From: Calliphora vicina | Taxonomy: Eukaryota; Arthropoda; Insecta; Diptera; Calliphoridae | NCBI RefSeq assembly: GCF_958450345.1 | Contig: NC_088780.1 | Location: 104,296,226 to 104,360,225 of the forward strand | Length of the DNA: 64,000 nt | Direction: 5' to 3' | Part shown: positions 10,972 through 22,745 of the stretch, in pieces | How the letters are laid out: every line of letters starts with the position of its first letter | Position numbering within the stretch: position 1 is the first letter of the stretch | Made by a program: the position numbers and the translations under genes | The notes under the pieces: generated by a model | Told to the model about the DNA's origin: nothing | Databases searched by the model: none | The model's input: the letters and a program-made list of their open reading frames with translations, nothing else

Positions 10972-12582
10972 AAATGAATGTCAGGAGTGGTAGCTGTGCA
11001 TGTAAAGCTACAAAATCTTTCGATAACGAAATCTCTTATGTATCGAAATTGAAATGAAAACAAATTAATGCTTTCGATACATTTAATGAATTTTTGATAT
11101 ATAAACAAATTTTGGACTTTTTTGAAGCAAAATGTTTTGAATAGAGAAATGAAGGAAACTTAATGTCAGTTTCTCGATGTCGAAAGAATTTTGTCGACAT
11201 CTAATGGTTATTCTGTAACAAATTCAGCAAAAAATATATTGTCGAGACAATATGTTGCCCATTGACGACAATAAATATTAAAAACTTGAATAATATGCAT
11301 GTAAATATGCATTTTGAATTTAAATATAACCAAATATGCATTATCAATAAAATATGCAAAAATATGCCCTAACAAATCGATGCCATTTTACAGCAAAATG
11401 TGCGATTCGGATATATAATTAGTCTACATTGTATTTAGACGTTCGAGAAAAAACATGCATTTGCATATAAATCCGCCACTTATTTATTACCATTTGGATT
11501 TTGTAATAATACAGAATCATTACAAAATCAAAATTTTCTTTCCAAAAAAAAAAAACCAAAACACATTCTTTGGCAACAGTTATTATACAAATAATAATAA
11601 ACAACAACAACAGCTAGGCAAAGAAGAAACAAAATAAATATGTAGCATACATTAAGGTTGTGGCCGATAAATGCATGAAACCGTAAACAAAAACAGTGAA
11701 ATTAATAAAAACGAGTACATGGATAGATACCGTTTGTAGTTTTATTTGTTGTTGTTTTGATTTCCTCTTCTTCTTATTCTCGGTTTCAAGGGATGCTGGC
11801 GAACACAAAAGAAATTTAAGGGAATTCCAACTTGTTCCTCTTAAGTCAACCAAAAAAAAAGCTTTTTTTTACCCCATTTAAAAAGAGTAAATTTTGCAAA
11901 ACAGATACAAATGAAGAGCTTTTTGTGTTGTGTGTGTTTGTATTTGTTAAAATGACAGATATGCTTTTAATGTTTGACACATTTCTGACATTTTCCTTGT
12001 TGACATTATTAGAGATTCCTTTATGATTCCCGTTTTTCTGTGTAAGCTCCTTCTTGGTGTTCCATATTTTATTTTTTCGGTGTTTTTTGGTTTTCAAAGA
12101 AAATGTAACGCTTGCGCTCTGTGGCTCATTATGTTTTCATCTGGTTTTGAATTTTTTTTTTTTTGATATTTCCAAGACATCAGAAAGAAAACACATGTGT
12201 TTATTCACCTAAAAACAATGTCAATGGAACTTAAAAGCATTAATAAGCCCTTAAGTAATACTAACTCCCATTGCCATCATCATCATAATCACAAATATCA
12301 TAGCCGTATGTATATGTCGTATATATGTAAAAATTTGTATTTATCCATCTGCTCTTGTGGTTCTTATTCCACTCTTTCTCATCTTTATTATAATTATTGC
12401 TTTTGTTATTATTGCTGGTGTTTTAGTAGTGTTGTTTCTTTGCAGACATTAAAATAAATTGTGTATTATGGCTTCCTTTTGATTTTGTAATTTGTCTCTT
12501 CCCACACTCACACTTTTTTTAAACGCATACATTTTCATTTCATTAACACTATTCAGTATGCAACATGGCGTAAGTGTAATTT
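10972..12582. other. Unassigned AT-rich island
   Basis: Contains AATATGCAT-rich strings at 11295-11375, CAACAACAACAG at 11600-11610, and CATCATCATAATC at 12275. Short ORFs on both strands overlap each other and look like composition effects. This texture is typical of fly intron sequence. No splice-site pair or domain could be defended. Confidence 0.35.
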
Positions 12583-13177
12583 CCCAGTAGTTAAGCAAGT
12601 AGTCAATGTATCCCTTATAGACAGCAATTGTCACTAATGTCTGACACTTTGGCTGGCTCTAATTTATGTATATATTTTGGGTCATTTGACAGGTATGTGC
12701 CAGAAGTAATATTGTTATGTTTTTACCTTTTAAAAACGGTGGTTTATTTCCTTTAACCCAGATATGCCGATTGCTTGAGCTTGATCATTTTAAAATTAAT
12801 TTTATATTATTTTGGAAGCAAACGAGAAATAAAAAACAATGCAATTAGAGTTTTTTTAAAAATTTATTGAAAAAAGTGGTTTTTTAAGTCGTCCAATATT
12901 GAGGACATTGGGGTCACAACAACAAAACTAAGACGCAATAATGAAACATTCATACATATAACAATCAAGCTACTCTTCATAAATATAAATTCTAAAAAAA
13001 TATAGTATTTATTCACTTGTAAATGTACAAAATTTTACTTTCCGTACAAACGAGATTTCTGCATAATGACTGAATAAGGGCATTACGAAAATATCACAAA
13101 TTAAATATTCATTAACTCAAAGATAGTAGCAAAAAATAATGCGATCACACAATCTCCCATGAGGTATTGGTGAGTAC

Positions 13178-14606
13178 TAGGGTATTCGACTAATGATCCT
13201 TCGATTAACCGAATAATTTCTTACGATTAATTATTCGAACAATTTAAAAATGGCCATTTTCGAATAACGAATAAATCGAACAATTTTATGTAAAACGAAT
13301 AAATGTTAAATTAATTAAATTGCTTAAAATTTTTCATATTTCCAAAATTTAAATAAGTAATAATGACTCACAAAAATTGTATTGTTTATGAAATTCGACA
13401 AATAACTAAAGACAAAGGGACTTTCTATCACTGTAGATGAATGTTCCGATAGCTCCTTCTATAAATATATAAATATTACTGCAAGAAGTTACTATTCTAA
13501 ACACAAATCTTTCAAAATTTTTAACTTAGGACTTGAACCAATGAAAATAAAAGGTACGGAATAAAATATTTGTTATTTAGCTGGCGAAATATTAGAAGAA
13601 TCGTAATTAATAATCGAAATTTTAACTTAGATTAAAGTTGAGTTGAATGTGATGGAGAATGTGATTTTGAAACGGTCGTCGAAAGTGATATTGAGGATGA
13701 CATTTATAATGATTACATTGAAATAGATGAAGGTTATGATCCTAAACTATATGTATATAAGTGATGTTATTAACCGAGTACGTAAGTGTTGCAAAATATT
13801 TAATAAATCGAATGATAAACACAAATATTGCAAACTAACGCTTTGTTGCAAGAAAAGCATGGAGTTCGTCTTATACATGATTTTGAACATCGTTGAACAT
13901 CATTATCTAACATGATAATAAACTTTTTGCGTATTTATAAATGCGACAATCATGCACTGTCTGACTTCAAATTAGCCACGTTCACTGACAATGATAACAA
14001 ACTTTGGACAGATTCCCTTTATTGTGTAATTCCCCAAGACGACTTTATTAAGCAAAGATTCGGCAACGTTGATAGAGCTTGAGGGTAAAATACAATTTGT
14101 TATAAATAATGTAGAAATAGTGAATAATTCATTTACTAAAGAATTAGTTACTCAATTTAAAACCCGAATTAATGAACGACATAAAAAAGTTCTTAATACG
14201 CTTATATTGTATTTGAATTCAGCTCACATTTTTTTAAAGTATAGCTCCAAAACGGAAACTAAAGGGTTTGCTAGTCAGTAGATTGTTTTGTAGATTGTTC
14301 GGGAGTTAATCTGATCAGAATATTTCTGATGAAAATTTAATGATGGACTTTGTTTCGAATGTTTTCTAACATTATCAATACTTGAGTTGTTAACTTAAAC
14401 GTTATTTTTTGTTTTTCTTCAACAATAAAATATTAAAAAACCGACATCAAAACTTCATTCTTTACTTTTTTAAAAAAATTTTAATTATTCGAATAATTTG
14501 ATTAATTTTAAACGTGTGATCGAATTATGCCAAGAAGTTAAAATCTCTTATTCAAATTATTCGTTTTATTCGAACAAGAGAAATATCGAATAATTCGAAT
14601 ACCCTA
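13178..14606 (+). mobile_element. Decayed hAT-type DNA transposon
   Basis: Terminal inverted repeats TAGGGTATTCGA and TTCGAATACCCTA. The flanking 8-mers GTGAGTAC (13170-13177) and GTTTTTAC (14607-14614) agree at 5 of 8 positions, consistent with an old 8-bp duplication. A broken hAT transposase lies inside. The subterminal zones are rich in CGAATAATTCGAAT motifs. Related termini bound 15162-16316, 31050-31692 and 42435-44087. Confidence 0.8.
13385..14281 (+). pseudogene. hAT-family transposase remnant
   Basis: Several frames carry pieces in the right order for hAT transposases. Near 13410-13550 there is a TVDECSDSSFYKYINITAR stretch, like the RNase-H-fold start seen in hAT. Near 13790-13920 a KHGVRLIHDFEHR stretch is followed by a stop where hAT proteins have the RW dipeptide of the WxSt motif (TGG changed to TGA). 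Near 14069-14281 lies an open C-terminal piece with NERHKKVLNTLILYLNS. Multiple frameshifts and stops mean it is not functional. Family knowledge: hAT enzymes use a DDE RNase-H-like core and generate 8-bp duplications. Confidence 0.7.
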
Positions 14607-14696
14607 GTTTTTACTAAACAAAAGTACATTTAAATTACTCTTTATTATGCACAAGAATGCAATTGATGTTAACTCTAACAGTGGCTATAATAAACT

Positions 14697-15161
14697 CACT
14701 AACTACTGCAACCGCAGTCACTATTTATACACAGTGATATCTTCATTCGAGTAGCCTCGATTGTTCTTAACGGACAAAACTGGAATACTCGAATTCTAGA
14801 GCTTTCAATGTCAACTTAAACATTTAGTGTTGCCACACTTACAAATAATGCTAATAACTGCATGCTAATAACATTGTTAACAAGTAGAAGCTTCTAGTGA
14901 TGGACAAGTTTATAAACATGATGAATATTGAATAGTCAATCTGTTATTGGACTATCTAAGAGATCAGTGTTAATTGACAATTTGAGGTCAGTTAGCTTCC
15001 GTAACTAGTTAGGTGTTTAGTAAGCTAATTGACTCTTTGTAAAGGCTATCTAAATCTCCAAACAGTCTCTTTCTCATCTGTGTAGGGTAAATTGACTTTA
15101 CACCCTGCTTAGAATAAGCACACTTTAAAATAACTAGTCACGTAGCTATTTATATATTTAT
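14697..15161 (+). repeat. Near-identical block shared with 18539-19030
   Basis: Starts CACTAACTACTGCAACCGCA in both places and continues with only scattered substitutions, small indels and one 29-bp-class difference (GCGTTGACTACTTGGCGCCA present at 18902 but absent here). It ends at TATTTATATATTTAT, where each copy is broken by a different transposon. It is the body of the CCCAGCAG family. Confidence 0.85.
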
Positions 15162-16316
15162 TAGGGTATTAAAATTAATCGGTTAATCGAGCAAATAATT
15201 AATCGAGGTTTAGATTTATTCGGGTAATAATCGGTTAATCGAGCAAATAATTAATCGAGGTTTACATTTATTCGGTTAATAATCGGTTAATTTAAAATTA
15301 TTCGATTAACCCAATAATTTCTATTTTCATTTTAAATTGCAAATACAACAACGAATTTTGTGTACAAAAACATAAAAAAACAGCAAATAAGGTATTTGAG
15401 ATGATTTTTGTAAACATATCGCCTATTTGCTTTATGTTTTATGAACTGAGTAATACAAAATATGCGCCGTTCTATAATCTTTCATATAGTTTCATCAGTT
15501 TCCAAAAAAGTCAATTATTATTTGTGTGAGAGTGGTTTTTTTTTGTTGTAAACATCAAAATTAAAATTCATGTTTTCTGGTATATTTGATAAGTAAAAAT
15601 TTGGGATAAATACAGATTAGAAAGATGTTAATATCTACTTTTATATTTCTGAAATCGCATGATTTGTTGAAAATTTATTTAAGAAATAGTAAAATGTCAT
15701 AAAACATTCAAAAACGTTTTTCTCGAAACGATTTTTTTTGAATTATGACGTTGTTGCAGCAAATGAGCGATGTGTGAGTTTTTTAGGGTTTTAGTGAGAT
15801 CGTCTGAAATAATATTTTATAAAAAGAATATAATTTAAACGATTTTTTTTCTTTAGATTTAATAAAACTTTTCTTGGAAAACTCTCTCGCTTATTGTATA
15901 TATTGGAGAAATCAAAAGCATGATAAACAATATTCCTTTTTGGATTGTTTTAGATTTTGATTAATTTAATGGTTTCGTTTAGTTATGATAAAAGACTCAT
16001 TTAAAAAAAAATCGTCTATATATGTAAATACAAACAAAGTTTCAATTACATATAAATTAAATATGTCAGTTGTCATACATACTCACTAATCCTGTTTATT
16101 GGATGTTCAAAAAATATCTTATTTTAGGTTGAAATTTGTATTTGAATTAAAATATTTGTATTTGAAAATAATTTTTTAAAGTGCAATTTCGGTTAATCGC
16201 CTCAAATTAATCGATTTATTTGTTATTTGAAAATCAGCAATTTCAAATTATTCGAACAGTTAGCCGTCCAAAATTAATCGGTTAACCGATTAACGGTTAA
16301 TCGATTGAATACCCTA
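15162..16316. mobile_element. hAT-like non-autonomous element with exact 8-bp target duplication
   Basis: The ends TAGGGTATT and AATACCCTA are flanked on both sides by ATATTTAT (15154-15161 and 16317-16324). Subterminal regions are packed with ATTAATCGGTTAAT motifs; a ~60-bp unit containing TCGAGCAAATAATTAATCG is duplicated at 15180-15300. It has no transposase. It shares the TAGGGTATT terminus with the autonomous-type relic at 13178 but has a different subterminal motif, so it may be mobilised by a related enzyme. Confidence 0.88.
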
Positions 16317-16380
16317 ATATTTATATACCAAAAATGAGAGCTAAAATCACTTGTTCGGGACAGTTACCCAGAACAGCTGG

Positions 16381-18220
16381 AGTGTTTTTTTGTTTATGTT
16401 TGTACACATATACAATGTATATGAACGTATGTATGCTTAGTATTACCAGAAGAAACAATAATAACAACAAATATACTTTATAACAAGTTTCAAATAGCCA
16501 TCATTATTAACTATTTATCAACTGTTAAATATCAGAGTTGTAAACAACTGATCAAAATAATGTGCACTGTTCTGGAGTTAAAAAAAAATGATTTCATCAG
16601 TATTATTTCCGTTATGATTTGTTTCCAATCGATTGATTCGATTATATCCAACAAAAAGTCAGTCAGTTCAGTTATCAAAATAATTAAAAATGTTTTGTAT
16701 GTTTTAAAACCTATTTTTCTACCCACCCTCTAAAAAGATATGGGGTATAATGGTTTTGTCATTGCTGAAACGTCGCACAGTGGCGACGTTTTAAATTTAA
16801 TTTAATTTAAAAGGTATATGATAGATAATTTATCTATCATATGAGATAATTTATCAACCTATAAAATTAGTGTTTCGAAAGAGTTCTATGCATTTTAGGT
16901 GCCTAATTATGGATTAGCAAAGTTGAAGTTTGTGGAAAAATCAATGTTATGGAAAGTAACATAAAATATTTTTTTTTAAATTTTTGATTTTTTATATTTA
17001 TTTTTATGATATAAAATTATTCCAGAAAAAATTTAAAATTTTTTTTAAAAAAAAAATTTGTTTTTAATTTTTTTGTAAGATATTCCTGAGAAGATTTAAA
17101 AATTATTTTTTTAATTTATTTTTAAATTTGTCTAATGGCTTTTCACGGGTATACTTATGTCAGTTGCCCAAAAATGCATGCAACATTTTTGGAACCATGT
17201 CTTTTTTTAAAAAAATTTACTTCTAGCCAAAAATTTGACAAGCACGGGCAGCTGGTCATTTTTGCATTAGGTAAAGGAGTAATCAAAGAACTAATTTTGA
17301 AAATATGACAAATATAGAAATTGATAGTGTTTTTTATTTTCCTTCAAAGTTGAGAAATATTGAAAAAATGGATAGTTGGTAAATATCGATTTACCTAGAC
17401 AAATACAAAGCAAGCAGTACAATTTTATTTTATTCGTTTCTTAATAAATAGAGATCTATCAATAGAATCAAAAATAATGACGATCCGTTACCTAGTTTTT
17501 GAGATATTGTATCTGAAAGCGGATCAAATTACCTAACAATTATCTGTTTTGAAAACTGAAAATCAGTCAACTTTGAAGGGCTATATCTTCTGAACCAAAA
17601 ATCTGATTGTAATAAGAGTAGCATATTTGAAATCGTTGGACAATTTCCTCTAAAATAGGTTCAATATTTTTTAGGGTTTGTTATTTATTTAACCGATATA
17701 TTTTTAAAGGATTTTCTAAGGAAAATGACATTATGGTTCAATACTCAGATAACATCTGTTTAAAACTTTAATAATAACATTTCAAGTAATAGACAATAAG
17801 TTATTAAATTAGGACAAAATACTTCTCGCTATTAATGATGGTGGTAAAGATATCTCTGTCTAATTTTCTTACTATAACTTAAAGAAATATGTCTAGTTGT
17901 TCAGTGCTCTACCCAGCACTGCTACTTAAGTCATACTACTACTTAATAGCGTTTGTATGTCGATGTTAGGTTGCATATGAGTGGGAGTATTTGTGTATGT
18001 ATGTGTTTAAACTTGTCATTATTTTCCTTCAAACTGAACTCCTTTATTTCGTTTTTGATTTTTTTGTTTTCATACTTCCATACTCCAAGCTATTTGTATG
18101 GTTGATGGTTGTTTGTTTTGTTGATAGTTGTTGAGTGTCATATCGGCATGTTTTACGTTTTGATTCATTTCAACGATTAAGCATTTTTCAACATATGTTT
18201 TCAATTGCTTTTTAACGATA
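16381..18220. other. Unassigned region with a Helitron-like scrap and a 27-nt palindrome
   Basis: 16718-16760 (CTACCCACCCTCTAAAAAGATATGG ending in GGGGTATAAT) resembles the terminal hairpin of a fly Helitron-like repeat. 16816-16842 is a near-perfect palindrome. 17150-17900 has no ORF or recognised repeat. CCCAGCACTGC at 17911 may be another CCCAGCA-type end. The minus-strand ORF at 18070-18297 has no recognisable domain and overlaps the next element's end. Confidence 0.35.
16816..16842. repeat. 27-nt near-perfect palindrome
   Basis: ATATGATAGATAA followed by TTTATCTATCATAT: 13-nt arms complementary across a central base. It could form a small cruciform, or be the juxtaposed remains of inverted-repeat ends. 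Confidence 0.75.
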
Positions 18221-19330
18221 CCCAGCAGTTTTGGGGGACTGATATACATAAGTCTAATAGTCTTAGTAGCTAAACCATTTTCAGCGAACTCATGCATTAG
18301 TTACAAAGATACGGTCGAATAATAGGTTTATTGTAAGCAAGTTACCAATCTTCCATATACCAGCTACTGAGGGACAGTCGAATAACCGGTCTTCCAACTC
18401 ACAGACGTTGACGTATACAGTTCAAAATCTCTGATGAAATTACTAGTTCCCATGCGAAAACTAGAAAATTGTGGATTTGCTTCTCCGAATAAATTGTGAG
18501 TCGACTCTAAAGTAATACATTTGTAGCAATTACAACAACACTAACTACTGCAACCGCAGTCACTATTTATACACAGTGACATCTTCATTCGAGTAGCCTC
18601 GATTGTTCTTAACGGACAAAACTAGAATACTCGAAATCTAGAGCTTTCAATGTCAACTTAAACATTTAGTGTTGCCATACTTACAAAGAATGCTAATAAC
18701 TGCATGCTAACACCATTGTTGATAAGTAGAAAGAAGCTTCAACTTATGGACAAGTTTATAAACATGAAGCATGTTGAATATTCAATCTGTTATTGGACTG
18801 TCTAGGAGATCAGTTTTAATTGACAATTTGAGGTTAGCTTCCGTAACTAGTTAGGTGTTTAGTGAGCTAATTGACTCTTTGTAATGGCTATCTAAATCTC
18901 CTGCGTTGACTACTTGGCGCCAGCTATCATACAGTCTCTTTCTCATCTGTGTAGGGTAAATTGAATTTACATCCTGCTTAGGATAAGCACACTTTAAAAT
19001 AACAAGTCACGTAGGTATTTATATATTTATACAGAGGGAAAACAGATTCGTAACAGCAACCGAATTTGTTGCCAATCGAATGATTCGGTTGCACCAATCG
19101 AATTTTTTGTTTATAGCAACAGAATATCAGTGGATAAAGAAGAAATTCGGTTGAAACAACCAAACTTTTGTTACCAATTCTAAAATTTTGTAGTCACAAC
19201 TGTAAAATTCGGTCACTAAGCCGAATTTTACATCATTCGATTGGCAACAAATTCGGTTGCTATTACGAATCTGATTTGTCTGTGTATACCAAAAATGAGA
19301 GCTAAAATCACAGTTGCCCAGAACAGCTGG
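18221..19330. mobile_element. CCCAGCAG-family copy with a nested MITE
   Basis: Left end CCCAGCAGTTTTGGGGGACT, right end TTGCCCAGAACAGCTGG. 18539-19030 is near-identical to 14697-15161. The nested element at 19031-19284 interrupts TATTTATATATTTATAC, the same site used by a different transposon in the other copy. No ORF is supported. Confidence 0.65.
19031..19284. mobile_element. Small palindromic MITE (CGAATTTGTTGCC family)
   Basis: About 50-bp inverted ends: left ACAGAGGGAAAACAGATTCG followed by AGCAACCGAATTTGTTGCCA; right is its inverse ending CTGATTTGTCTGTG. The interior repeats GAATTCGGTTG-like blocks in both orientations. TA lies at both borders. Relatives at 55404-55600 and 58105-58351. 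Non-coding. Confidence 0.85.
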
Positions 19331-19409
19331 TGTGTTTTTGTTTATGTTTGTGTATATATTATCGTCGTCTTATTAGTGTTTCTAAGTAATCTAGAGTGTA
19401 GTCACTTTA

Positions 19410-20041
19410 CCCAGCAGAAGTAATATATTGTGAACTCAGTTGTCACTTAGTGTCCCTTTGCAATCTAAAGTGTAGTATGTTTAAATATTTTTTATTTACA
19501 TTCCACTTTAGTGATAAGACATTTTACTCACTATAAATTATGTAATGATGGATGTATTATCATTTTACTTTCTCTTGTTAGATCAATCTGTAACCATTTA
19601 AAAATTCCAATTATATTTCTTTACTCACCACTATTATTTACGAACAAAGTCAATTTACAAATTACAGTAAAGTGACATTGAAAATAATTTTATATTATAC
19701 TTTTAAAGAATTTTCAATCAAACGACATAATTTTGTTACAAGCTTTACTTACTGTTTATATTGTTATGAAATTGCATTATCAATTTGAATGTAACAGTCT
19801 GTAACGGCTGCTTGCCGTTACATTCATCATGTTTATAAACATTTCCATCAGTAGAAACTACTAATTATTAACCATTGTTTATAAGTATTTCCGTTAGATT
19901 ATTCATGAGACTTCTAGAAGATGGCGCTGTGTATACAAAAAGTAACAGCGAGTTGTAAGTGAGTTAGAATATAGTAGGCTCTATTAGAGTTAAATGATAG
20001 AAAAAATCCCTACTTCGGTATAGTCACCCAGAACTGCTGGG
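19410..20041. mobile_element. CCCAGCAG-family copy flanked by TA
   Basis: The ends CCCAGCAGAAGTAA and CACCCAGAACTGCTGGG are flanked by TA at 19408-19409 and 20042-20043 (within TTTA / TAAA). The interior includes a small hairpin GTAACGGCTGCTTGCCGTTAC and an ATGTTTATAAACAT block that matches the 14900 region in opposite orientation. TA duplication suggests Tc1/mariner-type mobilisation. Confidence 0.7.
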
Positions 20042-20256
20042 TAAATTGCTGTTTTTTTTTGTTCGTGTGCGTAATGTATCAGCCATCCATCCATTTAAAG
20101 TTATCATTTATTGCATACTTAAATAGTTGTTGTCTTTTCTCTATGTGTACGATGTTGATGATGACTAGGGCAAGTTTTAATATGTACAAACCAAAATTAA
20201 AATAACTTAGCAAAAAGCTAAAAAAAAACTACAAAACATGAACATAAATATGCAAA

Positions 20257-20960
20257 AACAAGTAAGAAAGTATGGTCGGTCAAGCCCGAAAAAACATTTT
20301 TCTTTTAAAATTTCAATAATTTAGATTTTTGAGTTATTTTCGGAAGTGGGCCTTATATGGGAGCTATGACCAATTATGGACCGATCACCATGAAATTAGG
20401 CCGTGTGATTTATGTCTATATGAAAGTTTACTATGTTGTATACCAACATTTTTAAGCGATTTATGCACGTTAAAGTGATTTTCGGAAGCGGGTTTATATG
20501 GGAGCTATGACTAATTATGGAGCGATTGTAACAAAATTTGGTGACATGAATTTTGTATATATACAACTTATTTGGAGCGAAATTTGTGTAGATACATATA
20601 TAAATTAAACATTTATAACCCATAAAGTCCAATTTCGAGAGGACATTTGTAAGGGGGATAGGTGAAATAATGGCCCGATTTCAGCCAGTTTCAATAGGCT
20701 TCGTCATTGATCGGAAAAAATTACATGTACCAAATTTTGTTTAAATATCTTCAAAATTGGAACCTGTACTCTGCGCACAAGGTTTACATGGACAGCCAAC
20801 CAGCCAGACGGACGGACGGACGGACATCGTTTAATCGACTCAGAAAGTGATTCTAAGTCGATCGGTATACTTTAAGGTGGGTGTTAGACCAATGTTTTGG
20901 ACGTTACAAACATCTGCACAAATGCATTATACCCTCCCCACTATGGTGGTGTAGGGTATA
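20257..20960 (+). mobile_element. Helitron-like element, family A, head deletion
   Basis: Head AACAAGTAAGAAAGTATGG and GGTCGGTCAAGCCCGA, then a deletion of about 36 bp that removes ACCATATAATACCC. The rest is complete: two 153-bp-spaced modules, (GGAC)n near 20812-20824 and the closing CCCTCCCCACTATGGTGG hairpin with GTAGGGTATA. Confidence 0.87.
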
Positions 20961-20986
20961 ACAACTTAGCAAAAAGCTAAAAAAAA

Positions 20987-21592
20987 AACAAGTAAGAAAG
21001 TATGGTCGGTCAAGCCCGACCATATAATACCCTACACCAAGTAAATGAGTAAAAATATTTTTCTTTTAAAATATCAATAATATATATTTTTGAGTGATTT
21101 TTCGAAGGGGCCTTATATGGGAGCTATGATCAATTATGGACCGATCACCATAAAATTAGGTCGTGTGATTTATGTCTATATGAAAGTTATTTATGTTGAA
21201 TTTTGTGTGTATACCAACATTTTTAAGTGATTTATGCACGTTAAAGTGATTTTCGGAAGCGGGTCTATATGGGAGCTATGACTAATTATGGACCGATCGT
21301 AACAAAATTTGGTTATAAACATTTATAACCCATAAAGTCCAATTTCGAGAGGACATTTGTATGGAGGCTAGGTGAAATAATGGCCCGATTTCAGCCAGTT
21401 TCAATAGGCTTCGTCATTGATCCGAAAAAATGACATGTACCAAATTTTGTTTAAATATCTTCAAAATTGGATCCTGTACTCTGCGCACAAGGTTTACATG
21501 GACAGCCAGCCAGCCAACCAGCCAGACGGACGGACATCGTTTAATCGACTCAGAAAGTGATTCTAAGTCGATCGGTATACTTTAAGGTGGGG
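20987..21592 (+). mobile_element. Helitron-like element, family A, second tandem copy truncated at 3'
   Basis: Intact head, an internal deletion of the segment that holds ACTTATTTGGAGCG in other copies, then GGAC tract and CATCGTTTAATCGACTCAG. It stops at TACTTTAAGGTGGGG and lacks the terminal hairpin. It follows the 20257 copy by 26 bp. ACTTAGCAAAAAGCTAAAAA occurs both before the first copy (20204) and between the two (20963), so the pair arose by tandem duplication or a second insertion into duplicated flank. Confidence 0.82.
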
Positions 21593-22745
21593 TGCATTAA
21601 ATTAATGTTTCTGTAATAAAAAATGTTGTTACAATGTTTTTCCAGTTTTTAAAATATAAAATGATTATTTTTTAAGAAATTTTTATAAAAAAAAAATAAA
21701 ATAATTCAACACACAAACCCTGTACCAAAGTGAAGCGTATCCCAGAGAGAGCGTTCTGTTTCGATCGAAGTAAATAGTTACCGGACGGGGCAACATCTGG
21801 ACTATAAAGCCTCCCAACCTATTCATTCGAAATAGTTATTAACAGGTATGTGGCCGAGTGTTGTCATGGCGGAATATTACAGTTTCATGTCTGGCCGCAT
21901 TGGGCGCTTGTCGGCCAATGCTCTCTTCAAACAAATCAGTTTCATTTGTAACAGGTTCCCTGTGATGGTCTGGCTAGATTTCAGCAGCTCATAATAAATA
22001 GAACCCTTTTGGTCAAACCAATTACCTTAGCGCTAACGCTGGTTGGTCGGACTTCTCCTACGATCTCTTATGCTTCGGGTTATCTTAATGAATCCATTTT
22101 TCATCGCAAGTAATATTTCGGTGCACAAATTATTTTCTTTTATAGCGTTCAAACATCATTTCGAATATCAAAATCTGTCGGGTTCAATTTAAATTTCAGA
22201 CATGCAAAATCGTCTTTCATGATCTCTCGTCATCAATTTATCTGCTGTTGGATAAATACTGCTGCTCGCAAACGTTTTGAAATTGCTACTTTGGTATCTC
22301 TCAATGATTTTGCAAGCTCTTATTGAGTTTAACAAGAATCTTTATGGAGTAGTGCCTCCAATTCTTGGTCTTCAAACTTTTTTGGCTGGACTGGGCAATA
22401 TTTGTCTTCCGTGTCAAAATTATCACTACTGAACCGAACAAACCATCCGTCGGTCTTTGAAACCAATGAAACACATTCACCAAAAGCTTTGGTGAGCAAT
22501 CGGTGTGCCTCAGCGGCACTTTTTTTCAAATTAAAGAAGTAAAGCAAAACTTCCCGCATATGACGCTTTGTTGGCAAAAAATTCGACATTTTCCAAACAA
22601 AAAAAACTTAGCTATTTACACTATAAAGTTCAATAACTAAGTGAGAATAAATAACAGATATGTACCATTCAAAATGACATATAAGTTATTAAAAACAAAA
22701 ACCGCCATCTATTGCCAGTCCAGCATTTTTAATTCATACACCCAA
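21593..22745 (-). mobile_element. Mariner-type transposon relic
   Basis: The 5' end (minus strand) reads TTGGGTGTATGAATT and abuts TA at 22746-22747. A 150-bp leader precedes the transposase start at 22589. The left border is uncertain: GGGTGCATTAAATTAATG at 21593 weakly resembles the inverse terminus. The last part of the transposase is missing. Confidence 0.65.
21720..22589 (-). pseudogene. Mariner transposase, frameshifted
   Basis: In order on the minus strand: an N-terminal helix-turn-helix part open from 22589 to about 22329 (starts MSNFLPTKRHMREVLLYFF, then KKSAAEAHRLL), a middle part with FDQKGSIYYELLK near 22000, an HDN-RPH motif near 21875 carrying the second catalytic Asp, and YSPDVAPSGNYLL near 21780. 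In functional mariners the last motif is SPDLAPSDY; the catalytic Asp is Gly here. Several stops and frameshifts, and the C-terminus is gone. Dead gene. Confidence 0.85.

Larger units (their letters stand above)
12583..16380. mobile_element. CCCAGCAG-family copy split by two hAT-type insertions (composite)
   Basis: The left end CCCAGTAGTTAAGCAAGTAG and the following ATGTATCCCTTATAGACAGC match the left end of the 10589 copy. The right end GTTACCCAGAACAGCTGG at 16363-16380 matches the right end of the 18221 copy. Between them lie a 1.43-kb hAT relic (13178-14606) and a 1.16-kb hAT-like element (15162-16316). Removing both leaves about 1.2 kb. Whether 12583 and 16380 belong to one original copy is inferred from order and orientation only. 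Confidence 0.45.

Noticed and set aside
18070..18297. 75-codon minus-strand ORF
   Set aside because: Runs across the terminus of a CCCAGCAG element; no domain and no support for expression.
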